Of a DNA stretch of 64,000 nucleotides, positions 55,322 to 63,682 are shown piece after piece. The notes under the pieces were generated by a model. That model saw nothing but the letters and a program-made list of their open reading frames with translations. It did not search any database and was not told the DNA's origin. Source of the stretch: Luteitalea sp. TBR-22 (GTDB lineage: Bacteria > Acidobacteriota > Vicinamibacteria > Vicinamibacterales > Vicinamibacteraceae). The stretch spans positions 3,308,501-3,372,500 of the forward strand of contig NZ_AP024452.1 in assembly GCF_016865485.1 (NCBI RefSeq), written 5' to 3'. The translations under genes were made by a program, and so were the position numbers. Each line of letters begins with the position of its first letter. The stretch's first letter is position 1.

Positions 55322-55866
55322 TCAGGCCCTCCTCCCGGGGCGGCGTAGAACGCCAGCGCGCTGTCGCCCTGCCGCAGGCGACGTCCGAGGACGAGCCCGG
55401 CGACCGCGGCCGGCGGCTCGAGGCGTGACGCGTGCTCGAGCACCACGAGACCGCCGGGCGCCAGCACCGGCGCGGCGCTCGCCACCCAGGGCGCCAGGTC
55501 GCGCTGTGCGTAGGGCGGATCCACGAACACGATGTCGAACGCCCGGCCCTCACGACCGGTCGCCAGCGCGTCGCGACGGTCGACAGTATAGCCGCCGGAC
55601 ACGCCGCACCGGCCGACGTTGGCTTCGATCAGCGCCACGGCGCGCCGGTCCTGCTCCACGAACGTGACGTGCGCGGCGCCCCGGCTCAGGGCCTCGAGGC
55701 CCACCGCGCCGGTGCCCGCGCACACGTCGGCCACCACCGCGCCGGCGATGCGCGGCGCGAGGATGTTGAAGAGCGTCTCGCGCAGGCGGTCGGAGGTCGG
55801 GCGCAACCCCTCCCACGAGGGTGCCTGCAGCACGCGTCCCTTGAAGGCACCGGCGATGATCCGCAT
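55318..55866 (-). CDS. rsmD: 16S rRNA (guanine966-N2)-methyltransferase RsmD
   Basis: The ATG at 55866 overlaps the recG stop (TGATG) and yields 182 residues: MRIIAGAFKGRVLQAP, RPTSDRLRETLFNIL, the SAM motif VADVCAGTGAVGLEALSRGA, and the catalytic VFVDPPYAQ (DPPY). It methylates G966 of 16S rRNA. A longer frame would extend into recG. Confidence 0.95.
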   Translation of the reverse strand: MRIIAGAFKGRVLQAPSWEGLRPTSDRLRETLFNILAPRIAGAVVADVCAGTGAVGLEALSRGAAHVTFVEQDRRAVALIEANVGRCGVSGGYTVDRRDALATGREGRAFDIVFVDPPYAQRDLAPWVASAAPVLAPGGLVVLEHASRLEPPAAVAGLVLGRRLRQGDSALAFYAAPGGGPE

Positions 55867-57965
55867 CAGCCGACCTGCGCCAGGTTGAAGCGGCCCGACC
55901 ACGCCTGTCGGGCCAGCCGTCGGGGGAGGGCGTCGGCGGGCATCTGCGCCACCAGGTCGCGCGCCAGGCCGTGGGCGTCGGCCATCAGGTCCTGGTCGCG
56001 ACGAAGGTCGCCGATGCGCAGGGTCGGCAGACCGGCCTGCCGCGTGCCGAACATGTCGCCGGGACCGCGGATGGCCAGGTCACGTTCGGCGATCACGAAG
56101 CCGTCCGTGGTCTCGGCCATCGCGGCGAGCCGCTCGCGCGCGTCCTCCGACAGCGGCCGTTCGAACAGCAACACGCAGTAGCTCCGCGCCGCGCCACGGC
56201 CGACGCGGCCGCGCAGCTGGTGCAGCTGCGCCAGGCCGAACCGCTCGGCGTGCTCCACCACCATCACGCTCGCGTTCGGCACGTCCACGCCGACCTCGAT
56301 CACCGTGGTCGTCACCAGCACGTCCACCTCATGGGCGAGGAAGGCCTGCATGACGGCCTGCTTGTCGGCCGCCTTGAGCTTGCCGTGCAGCAGCCCGAGG
56401 CGCAGGCCCGCCAGCGCCCCATGACGCAGTTCCTCCTCCATGCCGACCGCCGCCCGCACGTCGATCTTCTCGCTGTCCTCGATGATCGGCAGGACCACGT
56501 AGGCCTGCCGCCCCTCCCCCACCTGCTCGCGAACGAAGGCATACGCCTCGTCGCGGCGCGTCTCGGGCCGCACGGTCGTCTGCACGGGCTGGCGGCCCGG
56601 CGGCAGGTCGCGGATCACCGAGACGTCGAGGTCGCCGTAGGCGGTCAGGGTGAGCGTGCGGGGAATCGGCGTCGCCGTCATCACGAGCACGTCCGGCTGT
56701 CGCGCCTTGTCGCGCAGGCGGGCGCGCTGCCCGACGCCGAAGCGATGTTGCTCGTCGATGATCACCAGCCCGAGGCGAGGGAACGAGGCGGGATCCTCGA
56801 GGACCGCGTGCGTCCCGATGACCAGGGAGGCCTCCCCCGACGTGATCCGCGCCAGGGCCTCCGAACGCGCCCGGCTGCGCTGGCTGCCGGTGAGCAACGC
56901 CGCGCGGAACGGCGTGGGCGCCAGCCGCGCCTCGACGGTCCGCGCGTGCTGCTCGGCCAGCAGCTCGGTGGGCGCCATCAGGACCACCTGCAGGCCGTTG
57001 GCCATCGCGACGACGGCCGCCAGCAGCGCGACGATGGTCTTGCCCGCGCCGACGTCGCCCTGCAGCAACCGGTTCATCGCCGTCGGGCGCTGCAGGTCCT
57101 CGACGATCTCCTTGAGCGCATGCTTCTGCCCGGCCGTCAGCGCGAACGGCAGCACCTGGCGCGCCAGGTCGCGGATCGCGTCGGTCACCACGATGCGGTG
57201 CGGCTTCGGCGTCACGACCACCTGCGCCCGCTGCTCGGCCAGCGCCAGCTGGAAGAGCACGAATTCCTCGAGGATCAGCCGCACCTGCGCCGGCGTGCGG
57301 AAGGCGTTCAGCGTGTCGACGCTGGTGCCCTCCGGCGGGAAGTGGGTGTCGAGCAGGGCCTCGCGCCGCAAGGGCAGGCCGCGTGCGCGGCGCACCTCCT
57401 GCGGCAGCGGATCGCCGATCGACTCGGGCAAGCGCTCGAGCGCGCGCGCCACGAGATCGCGCTGCAGCTTCGGGGTGAGCGGTCCGACGCGCTCGTACAC
57501 CGGCACGATGCGCCCCGTGTGGATGCTCTCGCCGTCCTCCACGGTGGTGACGTCGACCAGCTCGTACTGCGGGCCCTGGAACTGCGGGCCCAGGCTGGTC
57601 CACTCGACCTTGCCGTGCAGCACGACGCGTTGGCCCGGACGGAACACCTGCGCGAGGAAGCGCTGGTTGAAGAAGACCGCCCGTGCCGTGCCCGACCGGT
57701 CGGAGACCACCAGCTCGAACACCGTGAATCGAGGCCGACGTGTCGGCTTCACCTGCGCCTCGACGACCTCGCCGGCCACCGTGGCCGTGCCGGGGCGCAG
57801 CGACCCGATCGGCACGATGTGGCCCCGGTCCTCGTAGCGGAGCGGGAACCGCAGCAACAGGTCCTCGATCGTGCGGAGGCCGGCCGACGCGAGGGCGGCG
57901 GCACGCGTCGGCCCGACGCCGGGCAGCGTCGCCAGCGGGGCCAGGAGCGGATCGGCCTGCGTCAC
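55866..57965 (-). CDS. recG: ATP-dependent DNA helicase RecG
   Basis: The 699-residue protein begins with a wedge OB-domain (LPGVGPTRAAALASAGLRTIEDLLLRFPLRYEDR). The helicase motifs are LLQGDVGAGKTIVALLAA (I), MAPTELLAEQHA (Ia), VIIDEQHRFGVGQRARL (II), VMTATPIPRTL (III), and the C-terminal half with VLVTTTVIEVGVDVPNASVMVVEHAERFGLAQLHQLRGRVGRG. RecG reverses stalled forks. The GTG start at 57965 overlaps the upstream stop (GTGA). Confidence 0.96.
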   Translation of the reverse strand: MTQADPLLAPLATLPGVGPTRAAALASAGLRTIEDLLLRFPLRYEDRGHIVPIGSLRPGTATVAGEVVEAQVKPTRRPRFTVFELVVSDRSGTARAVFFNQRFLAQVFRPGQRVVLHGKVEWTSLGPQFQGPQYELVDVTTVEDGESIHTGRIVPVYERVGPLTPKLQRDLVARALERLPESIGDPLPQEVRRARGLPLRREALLDTHFPPEGTSVDTLNAFRTPAQVRLILEEFVLFQLALAEQRAQVVVTPKPHRIVVTDAIRDLARQVLPFALTAGQKHALKEIVEDLQRPTAMNRLLQGDVGAGKTIVALLAAVVAMANGLQVVLMAPTELLAEQHARTVEARLAPTPFRAALLTGSQRSRARSEALARITSGEASLVIGTHAVLEDPASFPRLGLVIIDEQHRFGVGQRARLRDKARQPDVLVMTATPIPRTLTLTAYGDLDVSVIRDLPPGRQPVQTTVRPETRRDEAYAFVREQVGEGRQAYVVLPIIEDSEKIDVRAAVGMEEELRHGALAGLRLGLLHGKLKAADKQAVMQAFLAHEVDVLVTTTVIEVGVDVPNASVMVVEHAERFGLAQLHQLRGRVGRGAARSYCVLLFERPLSEDARERLAAMAETTDGFVIAERDLAIRGPGDMFGTRQAGLPTLRIGDLRRDQDLMADAHGLARDLVAQMPADALPRRLARQAWSGRFNLAQVG

Positions 57966-58597
57966 TGCAGGACGGTCACCTGGCCGGGCTCGACCCGGAT
58001 CTCGCGGATGGACGAGGGCAGGTCGAAGGGCGCGTCGAGGTTGACGTCGTAGCGCGCGAGCAGCTGCGACACGAGGGCACGCGGCAGGGGAATGCCGCCG
58101 AGTTCGGCCGTCTCCAACTCGAAATGCCCGCCGCCGTTCTCGGTGACGAGCCGGCCGCTGACCTTCGCGAGCAGGCTGCCCTTGAGCACGCGCAACGGGT
58201 CGAAGCCCTCCGACGGCGGGCGGCTGGCGTTCATGGCGTCGAGATCGAGCGTCGCGGTGGCGCTGAGCCGGTTGTCGCCGAGGATGCGCAGCGTCGGCGT
58301 CGCGATGCCCGGGGGAATCTCGCTGCGCAGGTAGTGCTCCAGGTAGGCGTTCACTTCCGCTTCCTCGAACACCGTGGCCTGCGTCTCGAGGCGCGGGATC
58401 GCGCCGAAGCGCACCACCGACTCGAGCTTCTCGTGCATGCGGTCGGCGAGAGCGGCGCTGCCCTGGGCGCGCGAATGCGCCAGCACGCGCGGCGAGGGCG
58501 ACGTCACCACCAGGCCGAGGGTGACGGCCAGGGCGAGCCAGAGGCCGGCGAGGCGAGCGCGGCGCGGCGCGTGACGGGTGTCCTGCATGGAAGCCAC
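57962..58597 (-). CDS. exported hypothetical protein
   Basis: The 211-residue product has an N-terminal membrane or signal segment (LAGLWLALAVTLGLVV) and a soluble domain that alternates beta-strands, with repeated LSATATLDLDAMNASRPPSE and FELETAELGGIPLPRALVSQLL. The pattern recalls lipid-binding DUF2993-like proteins, but I cannot confirm the family. It overlaps recG by four bases. The ATG at 58588 is an alternative start. Confidence 0.7.
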   Translation of the reverse strand: MASMQDTRHAPRRARLAGLWLALAVTLGLVVTSPSPRVLAHSRAQGSAALADRMHEKLESVVRFGAIPRLETQATVFEEAEVNAYLEHYLRSEIPPGIATPTLRILGDNRLSATATLDLDAMNASRPPSEGFDPLRVLKGSLLAKVSGRLVTENGGGHFELETAELGGIPLPRALVSQLLARYDVNLDAPFDLPSSIREIRVEPGQVTVLQ

Positions 58598-58637
58598 TGC
58601 CGTTTGGAGTCTAGCACCGGCGATTTGGCCGGGCCGC

Positions 58638-58666
58638 TTGACTTTCGCTTTTTATTTGCATACCCT
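58638..58666 (+). promoter_or_regulatory. sigma-70-type promoter of lexA
   Basis: TTGACT and TACCCT are 17 bases apart in a local AT-rich patch. The -35 matches five of six positions, the -10 is weak. No clear LexA box could be assigned. Confidence 0.5.
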
Positions 58667-58731
58667 CCGACCATCGTCGCGCAGGCCCACTGTCGGGTCG
58701 GGTGCGCGCGCGCTTCCGGAGAATTCCCATC

Positions 58732-59337
58732 GTGCAGCCGCTCACCAAACGCCAGCGCGAAATCCTCGACTACCTCAACGACTTCATCCAGCAGCACGGC
58801 TATGCGCCGAGCCTGGAGGAAGTCGGTCGGCGCTTCGGCCTGTCGTCGCTGGCGACGGTCCACAAGCACCTGACGAACCTGCAGGAGAAGGGGTTCATCA
58901 AGCGGGCCTGGAACCGCAGCCGCTCGGTGGAGCTCATCCCGGCGCGCATCGGCGGCCGGGCCCTCGAACTGCCGCTGCTCGGCTACGTGGCCGCGGGTCG
59001 TCCCATCGAGGCGATCACGAGCAGCGAGACCATCACGGTCCCCGAGGCGCTCGTCGGTCGGCGCGACACCTACGTGCTGCGCGTCAAGGGCGACTCGATG
59101 ATCGACGAGCAGATCCGCGATGGCGACTTCGTCATCGTCGAGGATCGCAAGACCGCCGGCAATGGCGAGATGGTCATCGCGCTGCTGGCCGGCTCCGACG
59201 TGACGCTCAAGAAGTTCTACAAGGAGAACGATCAGGTCCGCCTGCAGCCGGCCAACCCGACGATGGCGCCGATCATCGTGCCGGCGGCCGACGTGCAGGT
59301 GCAGGGCGTGGTGATCGGCGTGATGCGGCGATACTGA
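58732..59337 (+). CDS. lexA: SOS repressor LexA
   Basis: The GTG at 58732 with GGAGA upstream gives 201 residues. The N-terminal winged helix (LTKRQREILDYLNDFIQQHGYAPSLEEVGRRFGLSSLATVHKHL) is followed by the self-cleavage site VAAGRPIEA, the catalytic serine in VKGDSMIDE near residue 122, and the lysine in SDVTLKKFY. LexA represses repair genes until RecA triggers its cleavage. A DUF3467 gene and a Y-family polymerase-like gene follow on the same strand. Confidence 0.95.
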   Translation: MQPLTKRQREILDYLNDFIQQHGYAPSLEEVGRRFGLSSLATVHKHLTNLQEKGFIKRAWNRSRSVELIPARIGGRALELPLLGYVAAGRPIEAITSSETITVPEALVGRRDTYVLRVKGDSMIDEQIRDGDFVIVEDRKTAGNGEMVIALLAGSDVTLKKFYKENDQVRLQPANPTMAPIIVPAADVQVQGVVIGVMRRY

Positions 59338-59341
59338 GGCC

Positions 59342-59677
59342 ATGAGCCAGCAGCCGCCGCCCGAGTCCCGGCAGATCAACTTCACCATCGTCCCGGCCGA
59401 CGGGCCCGACGTCCCGCGCGTCTACGCCAACTTCTGCGCGGTGGCGAACACGCCCTTCGACTTCACGCTCACCTTCTGCGAGGTGCAGCCGCTGTCGCCC
59501 CAGGACGTGCAGCAGGCCGAGCGTGAACACGTCCTGCAGGCGCCGGTGAAGGCGAAGATCGTCGTCCCGGTGCCGTTCATCCCGACGCTCATCGCGGCCC
59601 TCCAGGAGCACATGCGCGCGTTCGGTGACTCGCAGAAGCAGGGCGCCCCCGGCTGGTCCGGCGACCCGATCCACTGA
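59342..59677 (+). CDS. DUF3467 family protein
   Basis: The 111-residue protein shows the family outline: RVYANFCAVANTPFDFTLTFCEV, a middle variable loop and AKIVVPVPFIPTLIAALQEHMRAF. The function of the family is unknown. It starts four bases after lexA, so it may be co-transcribed. Confidence 0.85.
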   Translation: MSQQPPPESRQINFTIVPADGPDVPRVYANFCAVANTPFDFTLTFCEVQPLSPQDVQQAEREHVLQAPVKAKIVVPVPFIPTLIAALQEHMRAFGDSQKQGAPGWSGDPIH

Positions 59678-59715
59678 AGCCCCGCGCTCCCTCCCTGTCA
59701 GACTCTTTCCCGCAA

Positions 59716-59748
59716 CGCGTCCGACCCTCGTAACCGGGCTCGGACGCG
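59716..59748. terminator. hairpin between the DUF3467 gene and the polymerase-like gene
   Basis: CGCGTCCGA and TCGGACGCG form a perfect nine-base stem around a 15-base loop; a second small GCCTCG/CGAGGC stem follows. There is no U-run. It may separate the lexA unit from the next gene. Confidence 0.5.
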
Positions 59749-59839
59749 CTGCCTCGACGAGGCGGAGGCCTCACACACCGCTTCCCATCGCGCCGATCAG
59801 CTTCGCCCTTTCTTTGCCACCAGACGTCTGAACAAGGGA

Positions 59840-61000
59840 ATGCCGATGGCCACGCTGCTCACGCTCCTGCTTCCGGATTTTGTCGTCGATGCCGAGCGCC
59901 GGTGGGAAGGCCTGCCTCCAGAGGTGCCCGTCATCGTCGGCGGCGCCCCGGACGGTCCCGGGCAGGTCGTGGCCGCCTGCCGAGTCGCCCGAGCGGCCGG
60001 GGTGCGATCGGGAATGCCGCTGCGGGAGGCGGCGCGTCTGGCGCCGGCCGCGCGCTTCGTGCCCGGCATCCTCGACCGCTATGCGGAGACGGCCTCGATG
60101 CTCGACGAGCTGGTGCGCCGCTGGTGCACGGAAGTCGATTGGGTGTCGATCGATCGCGCCGTCATCCCTGCGTCGGCGGTCAAGTCCGGGACGCCGGCTG
60201 CGGCGGCCGATGCCATGCAGCGGGCCATCCGGCAGGAACTCGGGCTGTCGACGGCGGCCGGGCTGGCCGACACGGAAGTGGCGGCCAGCGTCGCGGCCGC
60301 GCTGGTGGCACCGTCAGGCCTTCTGCAGGTGTTGCCGGGGTACGACCAGCGCTTCCTGGCGCCGCTCGACCTGCGTTGGCTCCCCGGCCTCACGGCGGCC
60401 GCCAGGGAGCGTCTCGGCGATCGCAACATCACCACGATTGGCGCGTTCGCCGCGCTGGCGCCACATGAGGCCGAAGCCGTCATCGGCAGCGGCTGGGCCG
60501 CGGCGTGGCGCATGGCGCGGGCCGAGGAGCCGCGGGCGCTGGCGAGCACCACGCTGCCGCGCAGCCTCACGCGGGCGATTGCGCTGGCCCCGCCAGTCGG
60601 ATCGGAGGACGTGCAGTTGGCGGCCGAGCACCTGGCCGACCAGGTGTCGCAGCGCCTGGCGCAGCTCGGCGCGTTCGCGCACGCCCTTACGGTACGGGTC
60701 ATGGGCGCCGACCAGCGCTTCCGCGGCCGCACGTTCACCTTGCGCGAGGCGGCCCGCCAGCGCACCGACCTGGCGCCGGTGGCGCGGGCGCTCGCGGCAC
60801 GCTTGTGGAAATACGGCGACCCGCCAGTGCGCGTCAGTCTCGTGGCCAGCGGGTTGAGTGCTGACGGCCCGCAGCTGAGCCTGTTCGATCTCTCCACCGA
60901 ACCCGCGGCGGCATTGCGCCGGCACGACGGACTGCGCACGGCGCGCAGCTTCAGGGCGCTGGCCAAGGGCTCGCTCGCACGCCGCTCGCGCGCGAGCTGA
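59840..61000 (+). CDS. Y-family DNA polymerase-like protein, probably ImuB-like and inactive
   Basis: The 386-residue protein follows the Y-family outline: an N-terminal LPDFVVDAERRWEGLPPEVPVIVGG, a palm with YAETASMLDELVRRWCTEVDWVSIDRA, fingers, and a thumb and little-finger region (LRWLPGLTAAARERLGDRNITTIGAFAAL). The catalytic SxDE motif is SIDR here, so a metal-binding acidic residue is replaced. This is typical of ImuB, which recruits DnaE2 to lesions rather than polymerising itself. No imuA or dnaE2 gene is in the window. The C-terminus ends LSLFDLSTEP, a clamp-binding-like QLSLFDL motif. Confidence 0.78.
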   Translation: MPMATLLTLLLPDFVVDAERRWEGLPPEVPVIVGGAPDGPGQVVAACRVARAAGVRSGMPLREAARLAPAARFVPGILDRYAETASMLDELVRRWCTEVDWVSIDRAVIPASAVKSGTPAAAADAMQRAIRQELGLSTAAGLADTEVAASVAAALVAPSGLLQVLPGYDQRFLAPLDLRWLPGLTAAARERLGDRNITTIGAFAALAPHEAEAVIGSGWAAAWRMARAEEPRALASTTLPRSLTRAIALAPPVGSEDVQLAAEHLADQVSQRLAQLGAFAHALTVRVMGADQRFRGRTFTLREAARQRTDLAPVARALAARLWKYGDPPVRVSLVASGLSADGPQLSLFDLSTEPAAALRRHDGLRTARSFRALAKGSLARRSRAS

Positions 61001-61060
61001 GGCACGTCGATCACCAGCAAGGGGAGCGGGCCGACCTGGCGGTCGGCCCGGGGCAACGCG

Positions 61061-61756
61061 TCAGGCGTGCTTGCCCTCGTGCGTGCAGCCCTCGTACTTC
61101 TCGTGGAACACGTTGCCGGTGTAGCCCAATTCCTTCAGGCCCGGTTCCGACGCGAAGTAGATGCCCGACACCCAGCCCTTGATGTGATCGAAGTGATCGC
61201 GGAGTGTCGCCGGCTTCGGGGCCGGCATCGGCACGGGAATGGGGTCGCCCTTCTTCCAGGACGGCATCTCCATGCTGGGCGCACCGCTGGACGCCTCGGT
61301 GAGGAGCGCCACCTGGTCGGCCGGGGCGAGGTCCTTGAAGGGTTTCTGCTTCGCCTTGAGCGCCGCGCCGTCCATGGCGCCAAGCGCGGTGATGAAACGG
61401 CGTCGCGTGTCGGCCGACTCCACCGTCAACAGCTTGTCGAGGAACTCCGGTGTGCCGGAGGCCTTCGCGCCCGGCACGATCAGGTCGGCCAGGACGACCA
61501 CGGTGGCGTACTGGTGGGCGTCGAAGGTGGCGGGCTTGAAGGCCGCCGCGGGTCGTGCCCCGGGCTTGCGCGCCTGCTCGGCGACCTGGGCCACGTGCTT
61601 GTGGACGGGATGCTCGTCGGCCGCCGCCACGCCGGGCACGGCGAGCGAGGCGCCGAGACCGGCGGCCAGCGACTGCAGCGCCGCACGGCGCGAGAGCCCC
61701 GCCTCGGGCGCGGGCTGGATGACCGGCAGGGTGCGACCTTCCTTCATGCGCGACAT
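61061..61756 (-). CDS. gluconate 2-dehydrogenase subunit 3-like protein
   Basis: The 231-residue protein has a Tat-like leader (GLSRRAALQSLAAGLGASLAVPG) and the subunit 3 family pattern (ATVVVLADLIVPGAKASGTPEFLDKLL, then YFASEPGLKELGYTGNVFHEKYEGC). Such proteins accompany GMC-type flavoprotein subunits of membrane sugar dehydrogenases. It is divergent from the GMC gene at 61837, with 80 bases between them. Confidence 0.88.
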   Translation of the reverse strand: MSRMKEGRTLPVIQPAPEAGLSRRAALQSLAAGLGASLAVPGVAAADEHPVHKHVAQVAEQARKPGARPAAAFKPATFDAHQYATVVVLADLIVPGAKASGTPEFLDKLLTVESADTRRRFITALGAMDGAALKAKQKPFKDLAPADQVALLTEASSGAPSMEMPSWKKGDPIPVPMPAPKPATLRDHFDHIKGWVSGIYFASEPGLKELGYTGNVFHEKYEGCTHEGKHA

Positions 61757-61836
61757 CTCCTCGGGAGCGACGGGTAGTGCGCAAACGTTACCACAGGGAT
61801 CGGCAGGTCTGGACGATTTGACCCACTCTGAGCCGA

Positions 61837-63579
61837 ATGGCTATGCTGCGGCCACTTCTCTTTCTTCAGCCAGGAGCCAGGCCAGTGGCGCAAGCCTCTC
61901 GTGATGCAGCGGGTCGGACGTACGACGTGATCGTGGTGGGATCGGGCGCCTCGGGCGGCTGGGCCGCCAAGCGGCTCGCCGAGGCCGGCGTCAACGTGCT
62001 GATGCTCGACGCGGGTCGCGCCCTGACCGACGCCGACTACAAGGAGCACGTCCCCGCCTACGCCCTGGCCTATCGCAACCGGGCCAACGACCGGATCCGC
62101 GAGACGCGACCGCGACAGAAGGACTGCTACGCCTGCACCGAGTACAACTACGACTGGTTCGTCAACGACAACGACGAGCCCTACACCACGCCCAACGGCA
62201 AGCCGTTCTCGTGGCAGGGCCGCACCCGCATCATCGGCGGGCGCACCAACGTGTGGGGTCGCCAGAGCTACCGCTTCAGCGACTACGACTTCAAGGCCGC
62301 CAGCCTCGACGGCCACGGCATCGACTGGCCGATTTCCTACAAGGACCTCGAGTCCTACTACGACCTCGTCGAGGACTACGTCGGGATTTCGGGCCAGGCC
62401 GAGAACGACCCGATGCTGCCCGACAGCCGTTTCCACCCGGCGATGGGCATGAGTTGCGCCGAGCACCACGTGCGAGGCGTGCTGAAGAAGGCCTTCAATC
62501 GCACGCTGACGATCGGCCGCGCCGCCAACATCACCAAGCCGCTCAACGGCCGCGCGCCGTGCCACTACTGCGGGCCGTGCGAGCGCGGCTGCCAGACGCA
62601 CTCGTACTTCAACTCGGCGTTCACCACCGTGGCCGACGCGCTCAAGACCGGCAAGTGCACGCTGGTGCAGAACGCGATGGTCTACCAGGTGCTGATGGAC
62701 GCGAGCGGCAAGAAGGCCCGCGGCGTGTCCTACATCGACCGCACCACGCGGCAGCTGAAGGAAGTCAACGCGCGCGTCGTGATCCTCGCCGCGCAGGCAC
62801 TCGAGTCGGTGCGCATCCTGCTCAACAGCGCGCCGGGCGGCCTGGCCAACAGCAGCGGCGTGCTCGGCAAGTACCTCATGGACCACACCTGGGTGGCCGG
62901 CGGCGCGTCGGCCGAGTTCCCGGATCACCCGACGAAGCCGAGCGTCAACGGGCCCAACCGCCCCAACGGCACCTACACGATCCGCTTCCGCAACCGGCCG
63001 GGGGAAGCGAAGCACAAGGACTTCCTGCGCGGGTACGGCTACCAGGGCGGCGGCTCGGCGGGCTTCAACTTCGCGGCGCCGGGCTTCGGCGCGGCCTACA
63101 AGCAGGCCGTCAAGGACAACGCGCTCACCGAGTTCCGGTTCGCTGGCTTCGGCGAGGTGCTCCCCTACGAGGACAATCACGTCTCGATCGACCCCAACGT
63201 CGTCGATGCGTTCGGCATCCCGGTGCTGCGCATCTCGATGGAGTGGAAGGAGAACGAGAAGAAGATGATCCCCGACATGGGGTACGCCGCCGCCGAGATG
63301 CTCGAGGCCGCCGGCGGCAAGAACATCAGACCGTTCTTCTTCCTCGATCGCGTGCCGGGCTACGGCATCCACGAGATGGGCATCGCGCGCATGGGAGCCG
63401 ACCCGAAGAACTCGGTCCTCAACCAGTTCCAGCAGACGCACGACATCCCGAACCTGCTGGTCACCGACGCGTCCGGCTTCACGTCGGGCGGCTGCCAGAA
63501 CCCGACGCTCACCATCATGGCGCTCACGGTGCGCTCCACCGATCACCTGATGGAAGAGATGAAGAAGGGGAACGTGTAG
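61837..63579 (+). CDS. GMC-family oxidoreductase (gluconate dehydrogenase large-subunit type)
   Basis: The 580-residue flavoprotein has the FAD-binding motif DVIVVGSGASGGWAAKRL near residue 30, a HYCGPCERGC Cys cluster, and the C-terminal GYGIHEMGIARMG (active-site His near residue 512) and GCQNPTLTIMALTVRS. It probably oxidises a sugar or polyol in the periplasm and passes electrons to a cytochrome. The divergent subunit 3-like gene supports this. A close paralogue follows at 63683. Confidence 0.9.
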   Translation: MAMLRPLLFLQPGARPVAQASRDAAGRTYDVIVVGSGASGGWAAKRLAEAGVNVLMLDAGRALTDADYKEHVPAYALAYRNRANDRIRETRPRQKDCYACTEYNYDWFVNDNDEPYTTPNGKPFSWQGRTRIIGGRTNVWGRQSYRFSDYDFKAASLDGHGIDWPISYKDLESYYDLVEDYVGISGQAENDPMLPDSRFHPAMGMSCAEHHVRGVLKKAFNRTLTIGRAANITKPLNGRAPCHYCGPCERGCQTHSYFNSAFTTVADALKTGKCTLVQNAMVYQVLMDASGKKARGVSYIDRTTRQLKEVNARVVILAAQALESVRILLNSAPGGLANSSGVLGKYLMDHTWVAGGASAEFPDHPTKPSVNGPNRPNGTYTIRFRNRPGEAKHKDFLRGYGYQGGGSAGFNFAAPGFGAAYKQAVKDNALTEFRFAGFGEVLPYEDNHVSIDPNVVDAFGIPVLRISMEWKENEKKMIPDMGYAAAEMLEAAGGKNIRPFFFLDRVPGYGIHEMGIARMGADPKNSVLNQFQQTHDIPNLLVTDASGFTSGGCQNPTLTIMALTVRSTDHLMEEMKKGNV

Positions 63580-63588
63580 AACCACGGT

Positions 63589-63656
63589 GGTAGGGCGGCG
63601 TGTCCCCACGCCGCCGTTGGTCATGACAGCGGCGCGGTGGGACACCGCGCCCTACC
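63589..63656. repeat. palindromic interspersed element, copy 2
   Basis: The element runs from GGTAGGGC to GCCCTACC with inner stems GGCGGCGTG/CACGCCGCC and CGCGGTG/CACCGCG. It matches copy 1 in ends, size and the central CGCCGTTGG. It lies ten bases after the first GMC gene, between the paralogues. Confidence 0.82.
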
Positions 63657-63682
63657 TTCCCGGCCGCCTCCGTAGGGCACCA

